From Antennarius striatus (lineage: Eukaryota; Chordata; Actinopteri; Lophiiformes; Antennariidae): DNA of 64,000 nt. Below the pieces are notes generated by a model. The model ran no database searches. It was not told the DNA's origin and was given only the letters and a program-made list of their open reading frames with translations. Below, piece by piece: positions 1 to 14,758 of this stretch; the first letter of the stretch is position 1, and every line of letters starts with the position of its first letter. Position numbers and translations under genes: made by a program. The DNA lies in the NCBI RefSeq assembly GCF_040054535.1, contig NC_090781.1:11571482-11635481 (forward strand), written 5' to 3'.

Positions 1-3000
1 GAGCATCTTGCCCTGAATGTGTAAAGAAAAGTCACTATGTGAAGCAGACTGGCCTTCTCCTCCCTGCTGATTCAATTTAGCACCACTCATTGATTTCCAA
101 TATGCACTCGACATGTACCTGGTGCAATCCTTTGTCCAGTTGCACTTGACCTCTATCTCATGTATGAAGTTAAACTCAAGGGTAAGAAAAGTTAAGTGGA
201 ATGTATTCGACGTGAGATCTGTTGCAGCTGTACCGATTGTTTGAGGCACTGTCGCTCTCTGGCTCGATGACTGTAGCTCCTACATCCTGTTAAAATGTAG
301 TGGGCGAAATTCAGTCTATGTTTTTACTGAAAATCAAACACTAATTATACTTTCTTCTAGAAAGATGCATTGTCTTTAACTGTGAACCAACTATTTACAG
401 ACCTTTTTGTTCCATCCCCTCCTCAGGATAATGTCTAAGTCAGGGTCACAGTGCATGTGTGAAAGGAACTAGAGTGACGTAAGACCCAAACCAGAAACTG
501 AAGTCCTACCCTGTACTTGTTTCTTTGAGTACTAAGCGTAGCCGACTGGAACAACACATCTAACATGTGGAATCATTTCTTGCAGAGTTCCCTGCGTGGC
601 CGAACCCTTTGAGAGAGGAAGGCATCCTCAGTGTTTATCCTCAGCGTTTTGTTGCTTCAGGTGTAGAAAACATGTCCAAACGTATGTTTAAGAGAGCAGA
701 TGTTGCAAAGCTGCATCACAAAGTATGAAAGCAGCATTTTATTTTTCAAATTACAGCTGTTCCTGCAAGATAGAACTTTTAAACAGTCTGAAGTGTAAAA
801 AGTTGGAACAGTTGTAGTTGGTTTGATTTTCTTGGAATGAAGCAGGACTAAAGGACAAGATCACCCGTTCCAAATCCCCTCTGTTCTCAAACCAAGATTT
901 TATAATGCAATTGAATGTCAGAATATTCAGTCAAATTTTTTTCTCAAATTTTATTGACTACCATATTTCTTATCAAATTATTTTGCATAATTGTAATATC
1001 GATGATACAACCATTGTTGTAAGGTAAGCTGAGAAAAAAAGACTCACTAACAATGTTAACATCAACACTGATATCAAGATGGATGGAGCAATATTTGGTG
1101 GTTAAGCTTGAAACAACAAACATTCTGATCCAAAAATTACAACCATCTTGTTCCCACATCATATTTAGAACTTCAGAAAACACTAAAGTTGGACTGACGA
1201 CCTCTCGGCTCAGGAAGGGGGACGGTGAATAAGCAGTTATTTTTCGCTTTGAAAACCAAACTTCCCTTCATGAAATAATAAATAATTAAGTTGCCATCAC
1301 AATAATCCAGAAGTGTGTGATGCGACCATGCATCCTTTTAAGCTCCCTCAGCTGGAGCACAGCGATGAAAAGAAGGAAATGACACATTTCCAATGGTGTG
1401 CCCCGTCTTTGATCCTCAACCTGCAGCCATTATGTGTCATAATATTCCAGTCAAATTCCTCAGATTACCATGCTTTTGATGCTCTTTCCGACATGGCTTT
1501 GATAACGACATACTGTGTTGATGAATATAGCTTTTGATTTAGTGCATCATTTATGGCACACAATAAAACTGCTGCTTATAATGCAAACACATAGAAAATC
1601 ATTTACATAAATGATGAAAAGTGGTTCAGTCACTCTTTATATACAGTATACGTGCCAGAATGGAAACATGCTTGTGGTTTGAGGGTTTAGTGATGCAGGT
1701 GATGTTTAACGGGGTTTGTGTTCTCAGTGTTGAGTTAACACATGTCTTGGTTTTGTGTTTGCCAGTCATGAAGTGTGATCAGCTGGAGGGCGGCAGGATG
1801 AGGATTGAAATGATTACTGCGGTGTGCCAGATTAGTCAACACCATACAGCTGTTTCCTATATTGCTGAAAGAACACAGAAAGTGGAGCCATAGCAACCCT
1901 GTGAAGTTAAAATATGACTTCAACATGTAAAAACTCCAAAAATTTGCCTTATCGCATGAAGGTATGTGTCATCCAGCTCACTTCAGACCAGCATCCACAA
2001 AGAAAAGAACATCTCAGAAAGCAAATGAGGCAGAAATGTCTCTTTTGCATTGGTCAGTTTTGGGCAGAATGGTGTGATCGTGTAGAATTCGGGTGCTCAG
2101 AACACGATGGAGGAAGTAAGTTTTCAGGGCTTCAATAGCTAATAAAGCAGAACAATACTGTCTTTGTCAGCAAAGGTGGTGCGCTTTAATATCAGCAAAG
2201 AGGCTAAGCCCACTGTGACTATTTCCTGACTGAGCAGCTCTCCGTCATCACATCCTGTCTAGTGCAGCCACTGGAAAATGAAACTCTTCAACAGAATTTG
2301 ACCAAATATTAAAGTATATTTTTATGCTGAACACATTTAATAGATCACGCATCTCAATGTTTACTCTTGTGTGCAAATGACATCGTGGACATTAAGGTCA
2401 TTTCACCGGTTATGGGCAAGAAGTGGACATTATGGGCAGGCATTTATCTCACAGTTTCCTGTTATTTATCTGGAGGACCAGACTTTCCAGTTGATTTCCA
2501 GACTGTGTGCTACTCTTCCTGCACACTTTCTCAGGCTCCAACAAAAGCCCCCTCATTGCTGGCCCCTTGTAATCCTCTTTGCCGGCCCCCCTCCCTCCAA
2601 CATTTCTCTCTCTTCTTCAATAAGCTCCCTCAATAGGCCAGGCACCCTGCTGGGTTGTCAACATCAACTAATCATGCTGAGAGCTGCCGCAAGTTTAAAT
2701 GTTTGGAAATACTGCAAAGCTGCTTATATGGAAGTTAAATACTTTAACTTTGAAACCGTGATTCCTTTTTTAGATGTCACATTGAAACTAGTATGTAAAC
2801 ACCGGAGGATGGTGAATTACAGATATAAACCTGTTTTCTCAGCTACCTACCAAAGTATGGGTTTCATTCTTTAGATGATTGTCGTCGCCTTCGGCAGGTG
2901 ATATAGACCATAGCGATAGCTTCAGAGCCTCCCGGTGGATTTTTGTTCCTGTTTGTATTGTCTTCCTCGTCAATGAGCAAGATTGACTGGACTGTCAACT

Positions 3001-6000
3001 TTCCATCAGGAAGCAGTGTGTGGGTCATACACAATGTGCCTTGACATTGCAGTCTGTACAAAGTAATATCTCGATGAGGAAACTAAAAGGATACAGCAAG
3101 GAAAGGGGAAAAGGAAATCAATGTTGTTTCCTTTCAGGAAATATTTTGCCAGAAACCTTCTTTGCTGCAGTTGGAGTCTGTCTTTGGACAAAAGCAATCA
3201 AAGCTTCATTTTTTACAGTATATCTAATATATGGCTTTGTATACATTGGAAAGTGATAGATGAATAGATGTCTATGGGAGAGCGTAATTACCCTTGTTTT
3301 ACCCTTGATTGAACACACAGCCTTTTTTCTTTAATGAAATTACAATTTAGTTACTAATAGAAATTATAGATTAGGTCAGGCAGCTCTCGGGGTCACAAGC
3401 GTTGGTGGCCACCTGACTCCGGATCGCTGATGTGCAAGCCTTGAGTTGGGAACCTAATGGGTGCTGCATGTGACATCAATCCTTGCAACTTCCCTGGCAG
3501 TCTGCCCCAGTTTTACAATAGCTGCTCTTTTCATTCCAGACCTCACTGAGTGATTCCTGCCCTCTGCCCCCGGGCTGCAACGAGCATCGTTGTCACTCAA
3601 GTTGAATGAGAGCAAGCGTGGGAGGACGTCCTGAAAGACAGTGACACTAAAAAATCCACTCCATATAAACAATTGGGGCATGCTGATGCATGGGGCTAGT
3701 TGTCTTTTATGAGAGTACCTCAGAATGCACGCTTTACTTACTGGTTTTTGGGTACTGTGAAGCCATGAAGGTTTTTCAGGTGATTTATAGGAATTATTTC
3801 TCACTTTCATGTGGCCGTTTGGAATACGGGAGGAATGTGAGACCAGTGCTCCCTGAGTATTGCAACGCTGTCTCTTGAGCTTCCACAATGCTGCTGAATA
3901 TATGCAGAGCTTTTTCTTGACATGTCTTGTATTGTTAAGAATCAGTACTACCATCCTGCTCCAGAAATTTCTTTCAGTCAGGACCATTAACGTTGATCGA
4001 ATCCCTTTGTGACTCCAGCGTCCCTAAAGGACCAACATTTTCCAGCTGTGGAGGTGAATAACCTTGTGTTTCTTCAAAACTAAACAATACGGATTACAGT
4101 CAGCCCACAAACTGTTGTGGGATGATGATGATGACATCATGTAAACTTTCAGCTATGGTGTTAGGCAAAGAATGGAACAGATTTCTTATTTCATCATCCA
4201 GCTGAAGGAAACAAATGACTATCCTTGTGAAGGAGAACCAACGGTAATGCCACGCATATTAATGGAGGATGTGCATATTTATCTCCATTAATACCTTCTT
4301 ATGTTTTAGTGCTTGTGTAAATGTGTGGTTCTTTTTGACATTTATATAAAAATCTGTTATTTATCAGCATATCATTATGCAGTAGCAGTTTTTAAGTCTA
4401 CAACCATCCCTTTTGAGCATTTTTTGTCCTCTATCATTCACACACTTTTTTGCCTGAAAAACAATCATTACAATGAAAAAGGTCTTTGACTGTGATGTTT
4501 GTCGCTGCCTTAAAGCCTGACTCTGTGCTGTTTATTCATCATAGCTTAATGGCAAACATTGCTGCTTCAATTTAGCAGCTGTTTGGAATGAAACAAATAA
4601 ACCCCCAGGTGTTTTTTTGTCATTAGGTTATCCCAGACAAGGGAGGTTTTATTATACCAATCTTTTCATGTGCTCCCATTGAGGAGACCAGTGTGGAATA
4701 CTTGGAGTTTAAAAAGGTGTGGACACTGTCACAATAGATAAACTCTTGATTACAATCTGAGTCACACGAAACTGAGCTGCTCATCTGTGTTGATAACACC
4801 GGTGACCCGTCTAATGGCCAAGAGGACCCTGAGCAATCTTGAACAAGTTCTTCCCTCAACAGTTAGGATTTACCGGTAATATAAAGACAGACTACAGATT
4901 TATTGCAGGATTGAAGCATTCGATGGATTGACGCTGCAGAGACATGAAAAATTGTGTGAAAGATTTTTAGTTGATAGAAGCCGAAGCAATTAGCAGTCCT
5001 TGGATTTCTGTAGACCCTCATCGAATGGGCTGTGTAACAAAAGCAGAATTGCGTCATCTCCCCTCTGCTTATTCCACGATAATTCCATGCAAGCAATCTT
5101 TTTTTTTTTTGGTTTGTTTTCGTATGATGCATGAAAACTGCTGACTGTATCTTCTTGTGGAAACAGTGAGGCATTCAGGATGTTTGTGAGCTCATTAAAA
5201 ATGAAAAATGGCAGCATTGTCAGGTCTTTCATTTCACAGGAGAGAATCGCATTGATAGAAAAAAAAAAGATCCCATACAAAATTCCAATCTAGACTGAAC
5301 CAGTCCAGTCTGGTCCATTTGCTGCTCGCTTAGCTGGACCACCCAGACTGACAGCACAAGTGGACATTGTCTTTCTCTGGGAAAAAGATTCATCAGAACT
5401 GCTTTCCAGATCTATCTCTAGCCAGAGACAAAAGGGAACACTCTGAAGATCTACAGGCCACTTTAGAATGTGCGAGTTTCCAGATTATATCTTCTAATGA
5501 GTTTGGAGATCACTTATTCTCTTGCTCTTTGGTTGAATGGTATCTCAGAGAGCGAAAAGTTAAAACTTCCTTGAAATTTGCTGTAGATATTAATGGTCCC
5601 TAAATAAGGAATGTCTAGCATTTGCCGTCCTTCGTCCTTTCACTCAGTTTCATCATCTGGCCCCCACATTCTGCTGGGTGCATTTTGTACAAGTAGCCTA
5701 AACAAATCAAGTATTTTATGTTTCGGAGACCCCACACCCCGATTGCAGGATGTGATGTCTAAACCAAGCATCTCTCTCTCTGGGCCTCTACTGGGTTTTT
5801 CAGATTATATACAGTTTGATTTCCATCTGTTTCTTTCATTTGCCAGACAGCTTCACACTAATACATCTTTTCTACAATGCGAAAGTAGACTTTGTAATGA
5901 AATGGTGTCCTCCTCCGTGTCTTTTGATGTGATACAATAACAAAAGTCTGCAAAGGGCGTTATTTTGAAAATTGACCAGATTTTCTAAGGTGTCATTTTG

Positions 6001-9000
6001 TCTGATTTCCCATGTTGACACATCTTCTATCAAAAATAGACTATAACTAATTCCGCAATAGAGTGACAAACTTATTATTAACGGTAATTAAAACGTTTAT
6101 GAACCCTCCCCATACTGATATTAAACCACCTTCTATCTGTATTACCTGTTCTCACACTCTTATCGACTGTTTAAAGCACTTTTGTGTCTCAAGTAAGTCT
6201 GAGACAGAACCGAGCGCACTTTCGGATGCCGTCAGCCAATAGAATGCTCATATGGTATCACGTGACTGCATTCCAAAAATCCGCAATGAGGTGAAGTTGC
6301 GAGCTTTGATCCACACTGTATTTATTTTTCAATGGTAATTTAGTGACTGCTTGGGTTTTGTTTGTTTTCACCAACTCCACTCATCATTGTGTGTTTCAGG
6401 CATGCTAAGGTACACATACAGTCATCACTGTTATTTTACAATTAAAATTATTAGTAGAAGTCCCTTGGGGACTGTTTCCTGAGCACATCTTGTTCTAGTC
6501 AGAGTGAATTCATGCTGTTTTAAACAGCGCTGCTTTGGTACAGAAGTAAATGAAATAGCAGGAAATGTTTCGGGACCGTAAATTTCAGAGCAAGCCAGAG
6601 CGACATGCCACAGCAAAGAGCAGGCTGTGCAGTCTGCTTGTGGTATGTTATCTGCCAGAAATTATAAATATTATTTGAGCGAACTCATTTTTAGCCTTGT
6701 CGTTGCAGTCAGTCGTGTGAAATAGCAACCGCCGAAATCTCAACCACTTTTTCAACAGGCGTGAGCGTTAAGCACAGCGTTGGTCGTTGCAGCAGATCTC
6801 ACATGTGGATTCCCTTTTATTCACGCCAGCCTGCTACAGTATTTATACCTGGAAGTTGTCAACTCAGATTTCATCATTATTTTCATTTTATCCATTTAGG
6901 CTGTCTCATTCTCGTGGGACACAAGTAGAAAATGTAAAGTCAAAATGTAAACTCTGCTGTGCTGCAGTTTGTTTTGAGGTAAACCAAAATTTTGGCATGC
7001 ACGATCGCTGTTAATTAACATGTAGCTCATTGACTGCTTTGAGCCATGCTACGTAGGATATCAACAAATACACTCTGGGCTCTCAGATTTAGTTGTTTTA
7101 TGTTGGAAGTCCAACCACTGTATTCTCTGTAGGCCACTATATACACTATATATTGGACAAGCAACTGTTTCCTGGCAGTTTGGCATCAATCAGAGAAAAA
7201 ACATAAGCTACATGTTTTGATGCAAAGCCCCAAAAGTCCATAGACAAGAAAATGTCTGCAGGGTAAGAAGGAATACATTAAGTTCAGTCCAGATGAGAGC
7301 GGCAGAGCCAAACCTGTAATTAGACCGAGCTTGACAGTGACACAACAGGTCACAGCTCTAGGTATTGCCGACGGCTACATAAAGACCATAAGCCCTGAAA
7401 AGCAGTTTCAGTGTGACGATCCATCCACTCTCCTTTTGTACGACCATAACACCGCAGCCGCTGCGCCACGTTCCACCAACCCAGAGCACAATGCTCACCG
7501 GTCATCTGTGTGTACGCATGTCGGTTTTACTTGTGTCTGGCAGGATGCGTGTAATATTCCAGGATCACTTTGTCCTGTTCCTGCTAGTATGCATTACACT
7601 GAATGCCACTCACAGGCCAGAGGCAATGGGCAGAAATGTGTAGGTTTGTTCAATCCTGTTAATGTGGAACAGCATCTGATTAGATCCGCTCTGCATTGGG
7701 CAGCTCCATCAGTGTCTGCAAAGTAATGGCTGTCTGAATGTTGCCTAACACTGATGTGTTAGTGTTGCTTTGAATGGACCTGTAAAAAAAAACAGGGCTT
7801 CATCACCAGTGCAGAGCCAGTGAGTGTGCAGATTTGCATCATGATGATACAGTGTCTTACTATCAGCATGGAAGAACAATTGTGTAAAATGTTTGGCATG
7901 CTAAGTGTCTCAGTCAATCATCACTCTTCTTTTTTATTGTTGAAACGGTCATCTTGGATGGAGACTCAAGACCTCATTTCCTCCCTCCAGAGGAAGCCAT
8001 TGCCTCTTAGTCATTCCTTTGTATAGTAGAAACAAAGAGCTGAATGCGTAAATCGCCAGAAGTACGTAATCCATGATGTCAAACTTGAAGGTTTGACTTT
8101 CAGGAGTTCTCCTTTTTGTATTTATTTCACTATGTCTAGTCTACGTTGAGTATTTTCACATCACTGCATGCATCGCTGCATGCCCAACTCACTGTCAATG
8201 ACAGGGGGGAAATGCAAATACCAGCCAGGAAACGTGAAATTGTATTTTCCAGTACGGCTGAATGCCAACAGGTCAACTGTCACAAGGATATTTCTACATG
8301 ATTTGCATTCTTCCACGGTGGGTGACCGAGATCCGAATGATTTTGAATCTCCCCCGCGACTCCTTCACATGTAATGTTCATCTCTCTTTGAAGAGAGGAA
8401 AATGGTTGGACTAATGTTTTAATAGATGATGCAAAGACCTTGCAAATGCCTCCTGATGTCTTTCATCCAAGTCATTTTTGACTATATTAGCTGTGAAGTG
8501 CCAGGAACCTTGCTTCATGTCCTCGTGTGGGTGGGTGTGTTGTTTTATGTTGTTTTCTTGAGAGAAAATTGTGTCACTGACAAATTGCACTGCAGAGTGC
8601 AATCCAAATCACAATCCAATTTTCCGCAGTATGAAAAACAGGACATACCTAAAGACGTATTATCTCACTGTGACTGCCTTCCATTCCTACTGAGCCTCGG
8701 AGGAAAGCATTTAAATATGGAATGATGGGCGATTGTGCAGCCCATCACCTATTCACCCTCTCCTCCCCCCTCATCCCTCATTACCTGCCTCTCTGCTGTG
8801 CTCATTCTATGCCATTACTGTCTGTCATTTTTTTTTTTTAAATGGGTGGAGGACAAGAGAATGGAGAAATGGAGGACTGGCAGGATGGCGAGAGAAGACT
8901 GATGGATAAAAACGAGACTATTTTGGTCGGCCTGCAGGTGCAGACAGCAGCGGGCTCACACTCACCAGCAGCAAGGAGGAAAGTGGTGACGGCTCTAATG

Positions 9001-11376
9001 TGGTAGCGCGGATTGACTGATGTCATTCCGTTCCTATCAGCTCTGGCGCAGCGATTGTTTTTTTGTTTTTTTACAAAAGCACTTGCAGATTTCTTGCCAC
9101 TTTTCACGCCATTATGCAACGCAGTCTCGTCTTTCCAGACACATTGTCTCATTATTTCCAAGGTGGTATTGTTGCTGTTTGAGCTGATCTCTTGTACCAC
9201 AGGGATTCCGTTTGTATTTGCCAGGTAGGAAGGAAAAATTCCATGGAGACTGCAAATTTGCTCCAAATAAATTACAATCGGAGAAAGAAAAAAAAGATTT
9301 CAGCATCTGAAAGAAATCTTGCAGTCCTGCACAAGAATTATATTTATTTTTATTTTTGCCCTTCTTTAGATATAAATACTGACATTTTGGTTGGAATACA
9401 TTAAAATACCACACTTAGCTATACTATAGCTAAATATTTTGAAAATTGATAGCTAAAGGTAATGAACAAACTGTTAGAGTAGTTGGTTCCAGCAGCTAAC
9501 ATGAAAAGCTAGAGTGAAAATTTAAGCATCGAATTCTTTGAGCACCAAATTCAGCAGCAGCAGTCCAAAAGGTTCAGACTCATTAATCAAGATAAGTAGA
9601 AAAATTGTTGAATAATTGCGGCTGCAGACACACTAACACCCTGTGTGCTGTTAAGAGCAGGCTTTGACTATTGTATTGTGCACTCGGCCCCTGCAGGGCT
9701 GCTCACGCCGGCGCTGCAGTCGTGCACACGTGCAGGCAGACGGGGTGGGTCTGGCACCGGTGCTAACTGCTCCGGTGAGATGCTGCTAGTGACCAGGAGG
9801 GCATTGAGGTGCCCCGTGAGAGTTTTCCGGCTTAGAACAGCAGTGCCTTTTGTGTCTGCTGGTTATTTATAAACCCAGTAAACCCACAGCACATTCCAGG
9901 CTGCCATAAACACACCTCACCCATGTGTGTCCTCTTTGTCTCCACTCGGAACTGGATTGGAGTTGTCAGGATCGAGGGCGATATTGTTCAATCACTTTCA
10001 CATCTGGTCTATTCAAGAAGACACAAAAAAATCAGTGAGTGTGTGTCTTTTTCTCCCGGTTTTGAAGCAGCATGGATCTCCATCTGACTTCCTCCTTTCT
10101 TCTTGCAGTATTTCATTTTACTTGGCTATATTGCATTTTTATGACTGCTGCTTGTGGTCTTCCATGACTCATATTAATGGTAGGGCCTCCTTCACTGGCA
10201 CAAGATTCCTCATTTTAATGTAAGCCTATTACTGAACTGGACTTTTTTTTTTTTTTTAAGGTGCAACTTTCTCTCTCTTTCTGACCAAATGTCCCGGGAA
10301 TTCCTTTTCCGAGTTTATGGAACAAATACACACACATCACATTTTCCAGGATAGTCTTAAAAACCAACTATGGGACAGTTAAGCATTCAGTTTGGTCATG
10401 TTTCTGTGTATGTAGAAAATGTTAAAACACACACGAAGAACTGATGAAGAAATGAAAGACGGACTTTTTGTTTTTACAGCAGCATCTCAGGAGAGTCGTT
10501 TGAGCTTCATCCTCTTCTTCCTCGTCTGCCGTTTTGCTCTGCCTGCAGCTAAATGCAGGTTTCCTGTTGCTGAGTCCAGAGAGCTGTTGGAGGAAATCCC
10601 AGCGCTGACGGGCATCCCTTCCCCTGTTTTTGACATGGACTCTGTTGCTCACAGCAAAACTCCTGTCTGATGCAGATATGAAGTATGGAAAAGTGTTATA
10701 TTTATATTTGCAGAGCTACACTGAAAAGTCAAGCCTTACAGCATATTGAATTTAGGACTGAGAGTAAAGCCAAAGCCAGCAGCCTGTTTACTGTCACATT
10801 TTTTTGTGTCTATTATGCTTTATAACTGTTATTTACCATGAAAGGACGTTTTATGTTCAGCATTCAAGTGGAGCTGCAGAGGAAATAGAGGTTTTCAATG
10901 GAAAGTTTCACTTTAAATGGTTTTTATTATATTTTGTCCAATCAAATGTTAATGGTTGTGCCGACATTTTAGTTCCTCTGTCCTGCTGGATTAATAGTCA
11001 TTTGACTCGGAGGGAAATGTAATGTAATTTCCCATAACAAATGAATGCAGCACAAGTAATAATACTTCCACTGCACAGTAATGTGTTTGTCAGCTTTCTG
11101 GTAAATTTCAAATGATTGCCATGGAAAAAAGCTCCAAAACGAATCTCTTTGCAACAACAACAGGTAATAAAGGATGGGCACCTACTTAAACTTCCACATT
11201 TTAAGTAACCTTTTTACTGCACTGTATGAGTTATGGTGGAACTCGCAGGTGGAATTTAAATGGTGAGTTTTATTAGGAACAGTCAGGATATTTCCTGTCA
11301 CCTCTGCAGGAGTAAGACCGTGTCAAGTTTCATTTCCATCTCCTTTATCTCCTGTCACCACTGTAGGGCTGCTTTG

Positions 11377-11453
11377 TAGTGCAATTTCCTCCGGGATTAA
11401 TAAAGTATCTATTTCTGTTTGTCTGTCTGTCTATTTATCTATCTATCTATCTA
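11377..11453 (+). repeat. Retroelement-like 3' tail with TCTG/TCTA tandem repeat
   Basis: A short AT-rich end containing GGGATTAATAAAGTATCT runs into tandem TCTG and then TCTA units (11418-11453). This layout, a fixed 3' end followed by a tetranucleotide tail, is common for LINE or SINE copies in fish genomes. The 5' limit and the family cannot be fixed by eye; no coding remnant was seen upstream. Confidence 0.5.
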
Positions 11454-14327
11454 CTTAATATTATGGTGCTTATATGCAAACATCATTAGACCTACGTGGT
11501 TAAAAAGTCCCCCCCTCCACCATGGGAACTTTTTTTTTTTTTTTTTTTACTACAGTAATTAATTTCAAGGAAAAAATTGTTTAAAAAAAAGCTGTATTTG
11601 ACTACCATTTATTTCTTTCAGTAATAACGTCCCTTGGGTGATAATGGAGAGGCAGGGACAGAATCGCACCATCCTGTCGAAAAGACCCACGAACTGCTGA
11701 AATGAGACATCAGAAAAATCCTGGCAACTGTAACCTCTGCCTGCATCCATGGGGGTTCTCAGATCTGTGAGACAGACTAGTGTAGCTGAATTACAAACTC
11801 AACGCCAAGTGCTTTCCTCTGATGACCGTCTTTTTTTTTTTCCTTTTTTTTGACTAGTGGAAGCTTCAAGTACAGATACTGGACAGTTTGTTTTATGTCT
11901 GTGAATCGAGAAAATAAAAGGCGCTAGTTCTTATTCTTCAGTTTCCCTGTGGGTGTGCTTACAGGTATGTGTAAGACCGAACCCAAGAAAACATGCCTGT
12001 GGGTCTAAAATGGTGATGAGTGGTGAGGAAACTGAGTTGTTGGGGTTTGGTTTTTTTTCAGTATGAGACTTTAATACAAAAGCTGAGATACTGATGTCAA
12101 GAAGTATTTGAGGGGGTGTGGGGTGGTTAGCTCTGAACATATGACACTCAGGCTGTGCTACTGGGGCTAGTAAAGGCTTGAACTCTGAACCTGTGTTTTT
12201 CCTTTACTTGACCCTGAAAATTGACTCTCACGCTTGTCGTCCGTGTCCGTCCGTCTGACTTTTTTTGTTCATTTTGCCGGTCTGTTGCTGCTCATTCTCA
12301 ATGTGGGATGTTTGTTTTTGATTGTAAACCATCATTATACCATTCATGAACACAGCGGTTTAGCAGCATCCAACAGTGAAGGACTTAGCAAAGCTTACAT
12401 GAGATTTTAAATCCTGATCCTCTGTGAAAAGACAGGCATGTATTTTTTTTTTTTTGAAGCATTTCACCATATCTAACCACAGCAGCTCTAACAAATGTGT
12501 TCTCATAAATTTAATTATCTCTTCAAAGCAAAGCCACACCACTCATATAGAAAGGTCTGTCATCAGATCGGTATTTATTGACATGAAAGAGTTTTCAGCG
12601 TAAAAACCACCTCAGCAGCATTTGTTGTTTTTGTGGGTGTCTATATGATATGCCTGCTCTTTTTCTGACACCTTGAATGAACTCGACAGAACTTTTGCAT
12701 GTGTACTAAAAGTACTGTAGTTTCCTTTACTTTCAAGTGTTTTTCAAAGTGTATTCGGTGCTTTGAGAATTATTCCTTTCTTCAAATAAGGCTTTCGCTG
12801 AAATCGACCTGTTGAGACATGAAACTTGTTTGAGATGTGAAATCCACCATTAGAAGCCTTTCATCGCCTTTTTTGCACATTTTCTATATTTTTGCTTGTA
12901 GAAATTTTGAAATGGGTCTGACTTGACAGCTTCTTGGTGATGCATTCAAAGACATTTTGGAATTGTGAAAAACAATTTTTTTTAGTAAAAAATCTCATAC
13001 TAGTGCTTTTAAATCATTTATGAAATGTTCATGAGATGCTTAGGACATTTTGATCCCATCACGTCTTCATTTGGCAGATCAGCTCATGAAAATGATGATA
13101 TATGACAGGATGTTTCCCAGAAGAGAGCAGCTATCAGAGGATAAATGAGTCATGGTAAATGAATCATCTTTACTTTTGGATAGGAGCTCAAAGAAGATTT
13201 ACTGTGAAGTGACCAATATCTTCTGAATATTTCAAACTGTGATTATGTGATTAATTGATAGGAAAAGTCAATTGAGGTGATTCAGACTACTCTTCAAGTT
13301 TTTGAAGCCATATTGGTAATTCTTATACAACCAACGAGGGGAAACTGGAAGAAGTTGAGGACTGAAACAGAAAAATGTTCTTGCTTAAGAGGTGACGTTG
13401 TTGTAAATCTCTTTTAAAAGCATAGTTGTGCAAGGGAGCCTTTTACATTGTGTTTTATGTTCTGTGCTTTATCACTTTTCCAAGCCTGTCGTTTTTATCT
13501 TGTTCTTTTTATGTTCTTCTAGTCTCATGTGTTTTTTTCCAACGCTGTTTGTAAGCCACTGTGCTGTAGTTTAGTCATCGAAATTTGAGGCTGTTGAACC
13601 TGGAAAAGTCACCTGAATTAATTATTCTTTAGTTATTCTTTGATCAAATAGATTGGAAAAAAAATTGTAACTGTAGCTGTTTTTATATACAAGAGTTTTC
13701 CATGTGCTTCCATGAGCATGTGGGCCAGATCTGATGGATATTTGATTCATATGATCTTTTGTGTCGTGCTTCATCAGGATAAAAAGTAAATCTGCCCCCA
13801 AGGGTCTCTTCAGCTGGCCAATATGGTCAGATTTTATTGGAGAGGGAGCTTATGGGACACCAAATCTGACGCTACTGCTGTGAAAAGTGTCTGCGTGGGG
13901 GCAGGATAATCTGAGAATAAAGCATGCATGGAATCAGCGGGGGGCCTTGTGAGAGATACGAGAAGGGTCCAGATGTACAGCTCAACAGTAAAATACATGG
14001 GACTGCCTGACAGTGGAGGAGCCACAGATGTGACTTTTAATGAGCGTAAGACTAGAGGAGGAAGCAAACTAATGGATGAGTATACGGTGTCACCATATAA
14101 CCAAATGTCACCGTGCTGCTGCATGTAGCTCACGTAATGCACAGAGTAGAATAAGAATACCCTTCCCCTCAGGAAATGTGAAACTATTGATGTGACAGCC
14201 CATCATTGTGCATCATAGCCCACAGCAGCAGCAGCTAGATTTGTAAGATTCAGACACGTGAGAAGTTGGACTTTTTCTTGAAAGATGGTTTTCAGGCTCA
14301 TTTAGTATTACATATACAGTATATTAT

Positions 14328-14328
<1 letters not shown>

Positions 14329-14358
<30 letters not shown>

Positions 14359-14368
14359 GCGTGTGTGT
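14329..14368. repeat. GT microsatellite with GC interruptions
   Basis: About 20 GT units, broken twice by GC near the right end. Lies in the presumed nxn intron 1, about 350 bp before a second GT-rich microsatellite. Confidence 0.95.
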
Positions 14369-14713
14369 CCTTGGAGTGCCACTTCTATTAGAATTCAGCA
14401 TCCTTTATTAGCCAAACCGGACTCGGCATGTCATTCTGATTCATGAAGCTCTTCGCAGCCTGTGGAGTTTACAGCTGCACCAAAAATATATCCAGCAACG
14501 GTCACAGCGTCTCAACATCATGGAACTTATTGTGTACGTTAAACTCTTTAGGGATGACTGCAGAGTCCCTCTATGAAGTTGTTTTTGAAAACGTTTTGAT
14601 GCAGCTCTTGTCAGTCAGAGATTCTCAGGTCCTGCGGTGGTGTAAACCCACTGATGTCAGGAACCCAAAGATGAGCAACATCAGAAGTGTGATGTGTGAG
14701 GGACCAAACCAGT

Positions 14714-14758
<45 letters not shown>
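14714..14758. repeat. Compound (TG)n(AT)9 microsatellite
   Basis: A run of TG units (14714-14740) passes directly into nine AT units (14741-14758). It is read through by a spurious open frame that ends in Val-Cys and Tyr-Ile repeats, which is a translation artefact of the repeat. Confidence 0.95.

Noticed and set aside
2371-2874. 167-codon open frame on the plus strand
   Set aside because: No recognisable domain. It overlaps another frame of similar quality, so it is probably chance.
3454-3987. 177-codon open frame on the minus strand
   Set aside because: No similarity to a known family, no splice-site or poly(A) support, and unremarkable composition. It is within what chance allows in 64 kb.
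5306-5350. Imperfect inverted repeat CAGTCTGGTCC / GGACCACCCAGACTG
   Set aside because: Needs a four-base bulge and an 18-base spacer. It is not clearly beyond chance in AT/GC-mixed intron DNA.
8838-9266. 142-codon open frame on the minus strand
   Set aside because: No family resemblance and no gene-like context. It ends in a Pro/Ser-rich stretch produced by low-complexity DNA.
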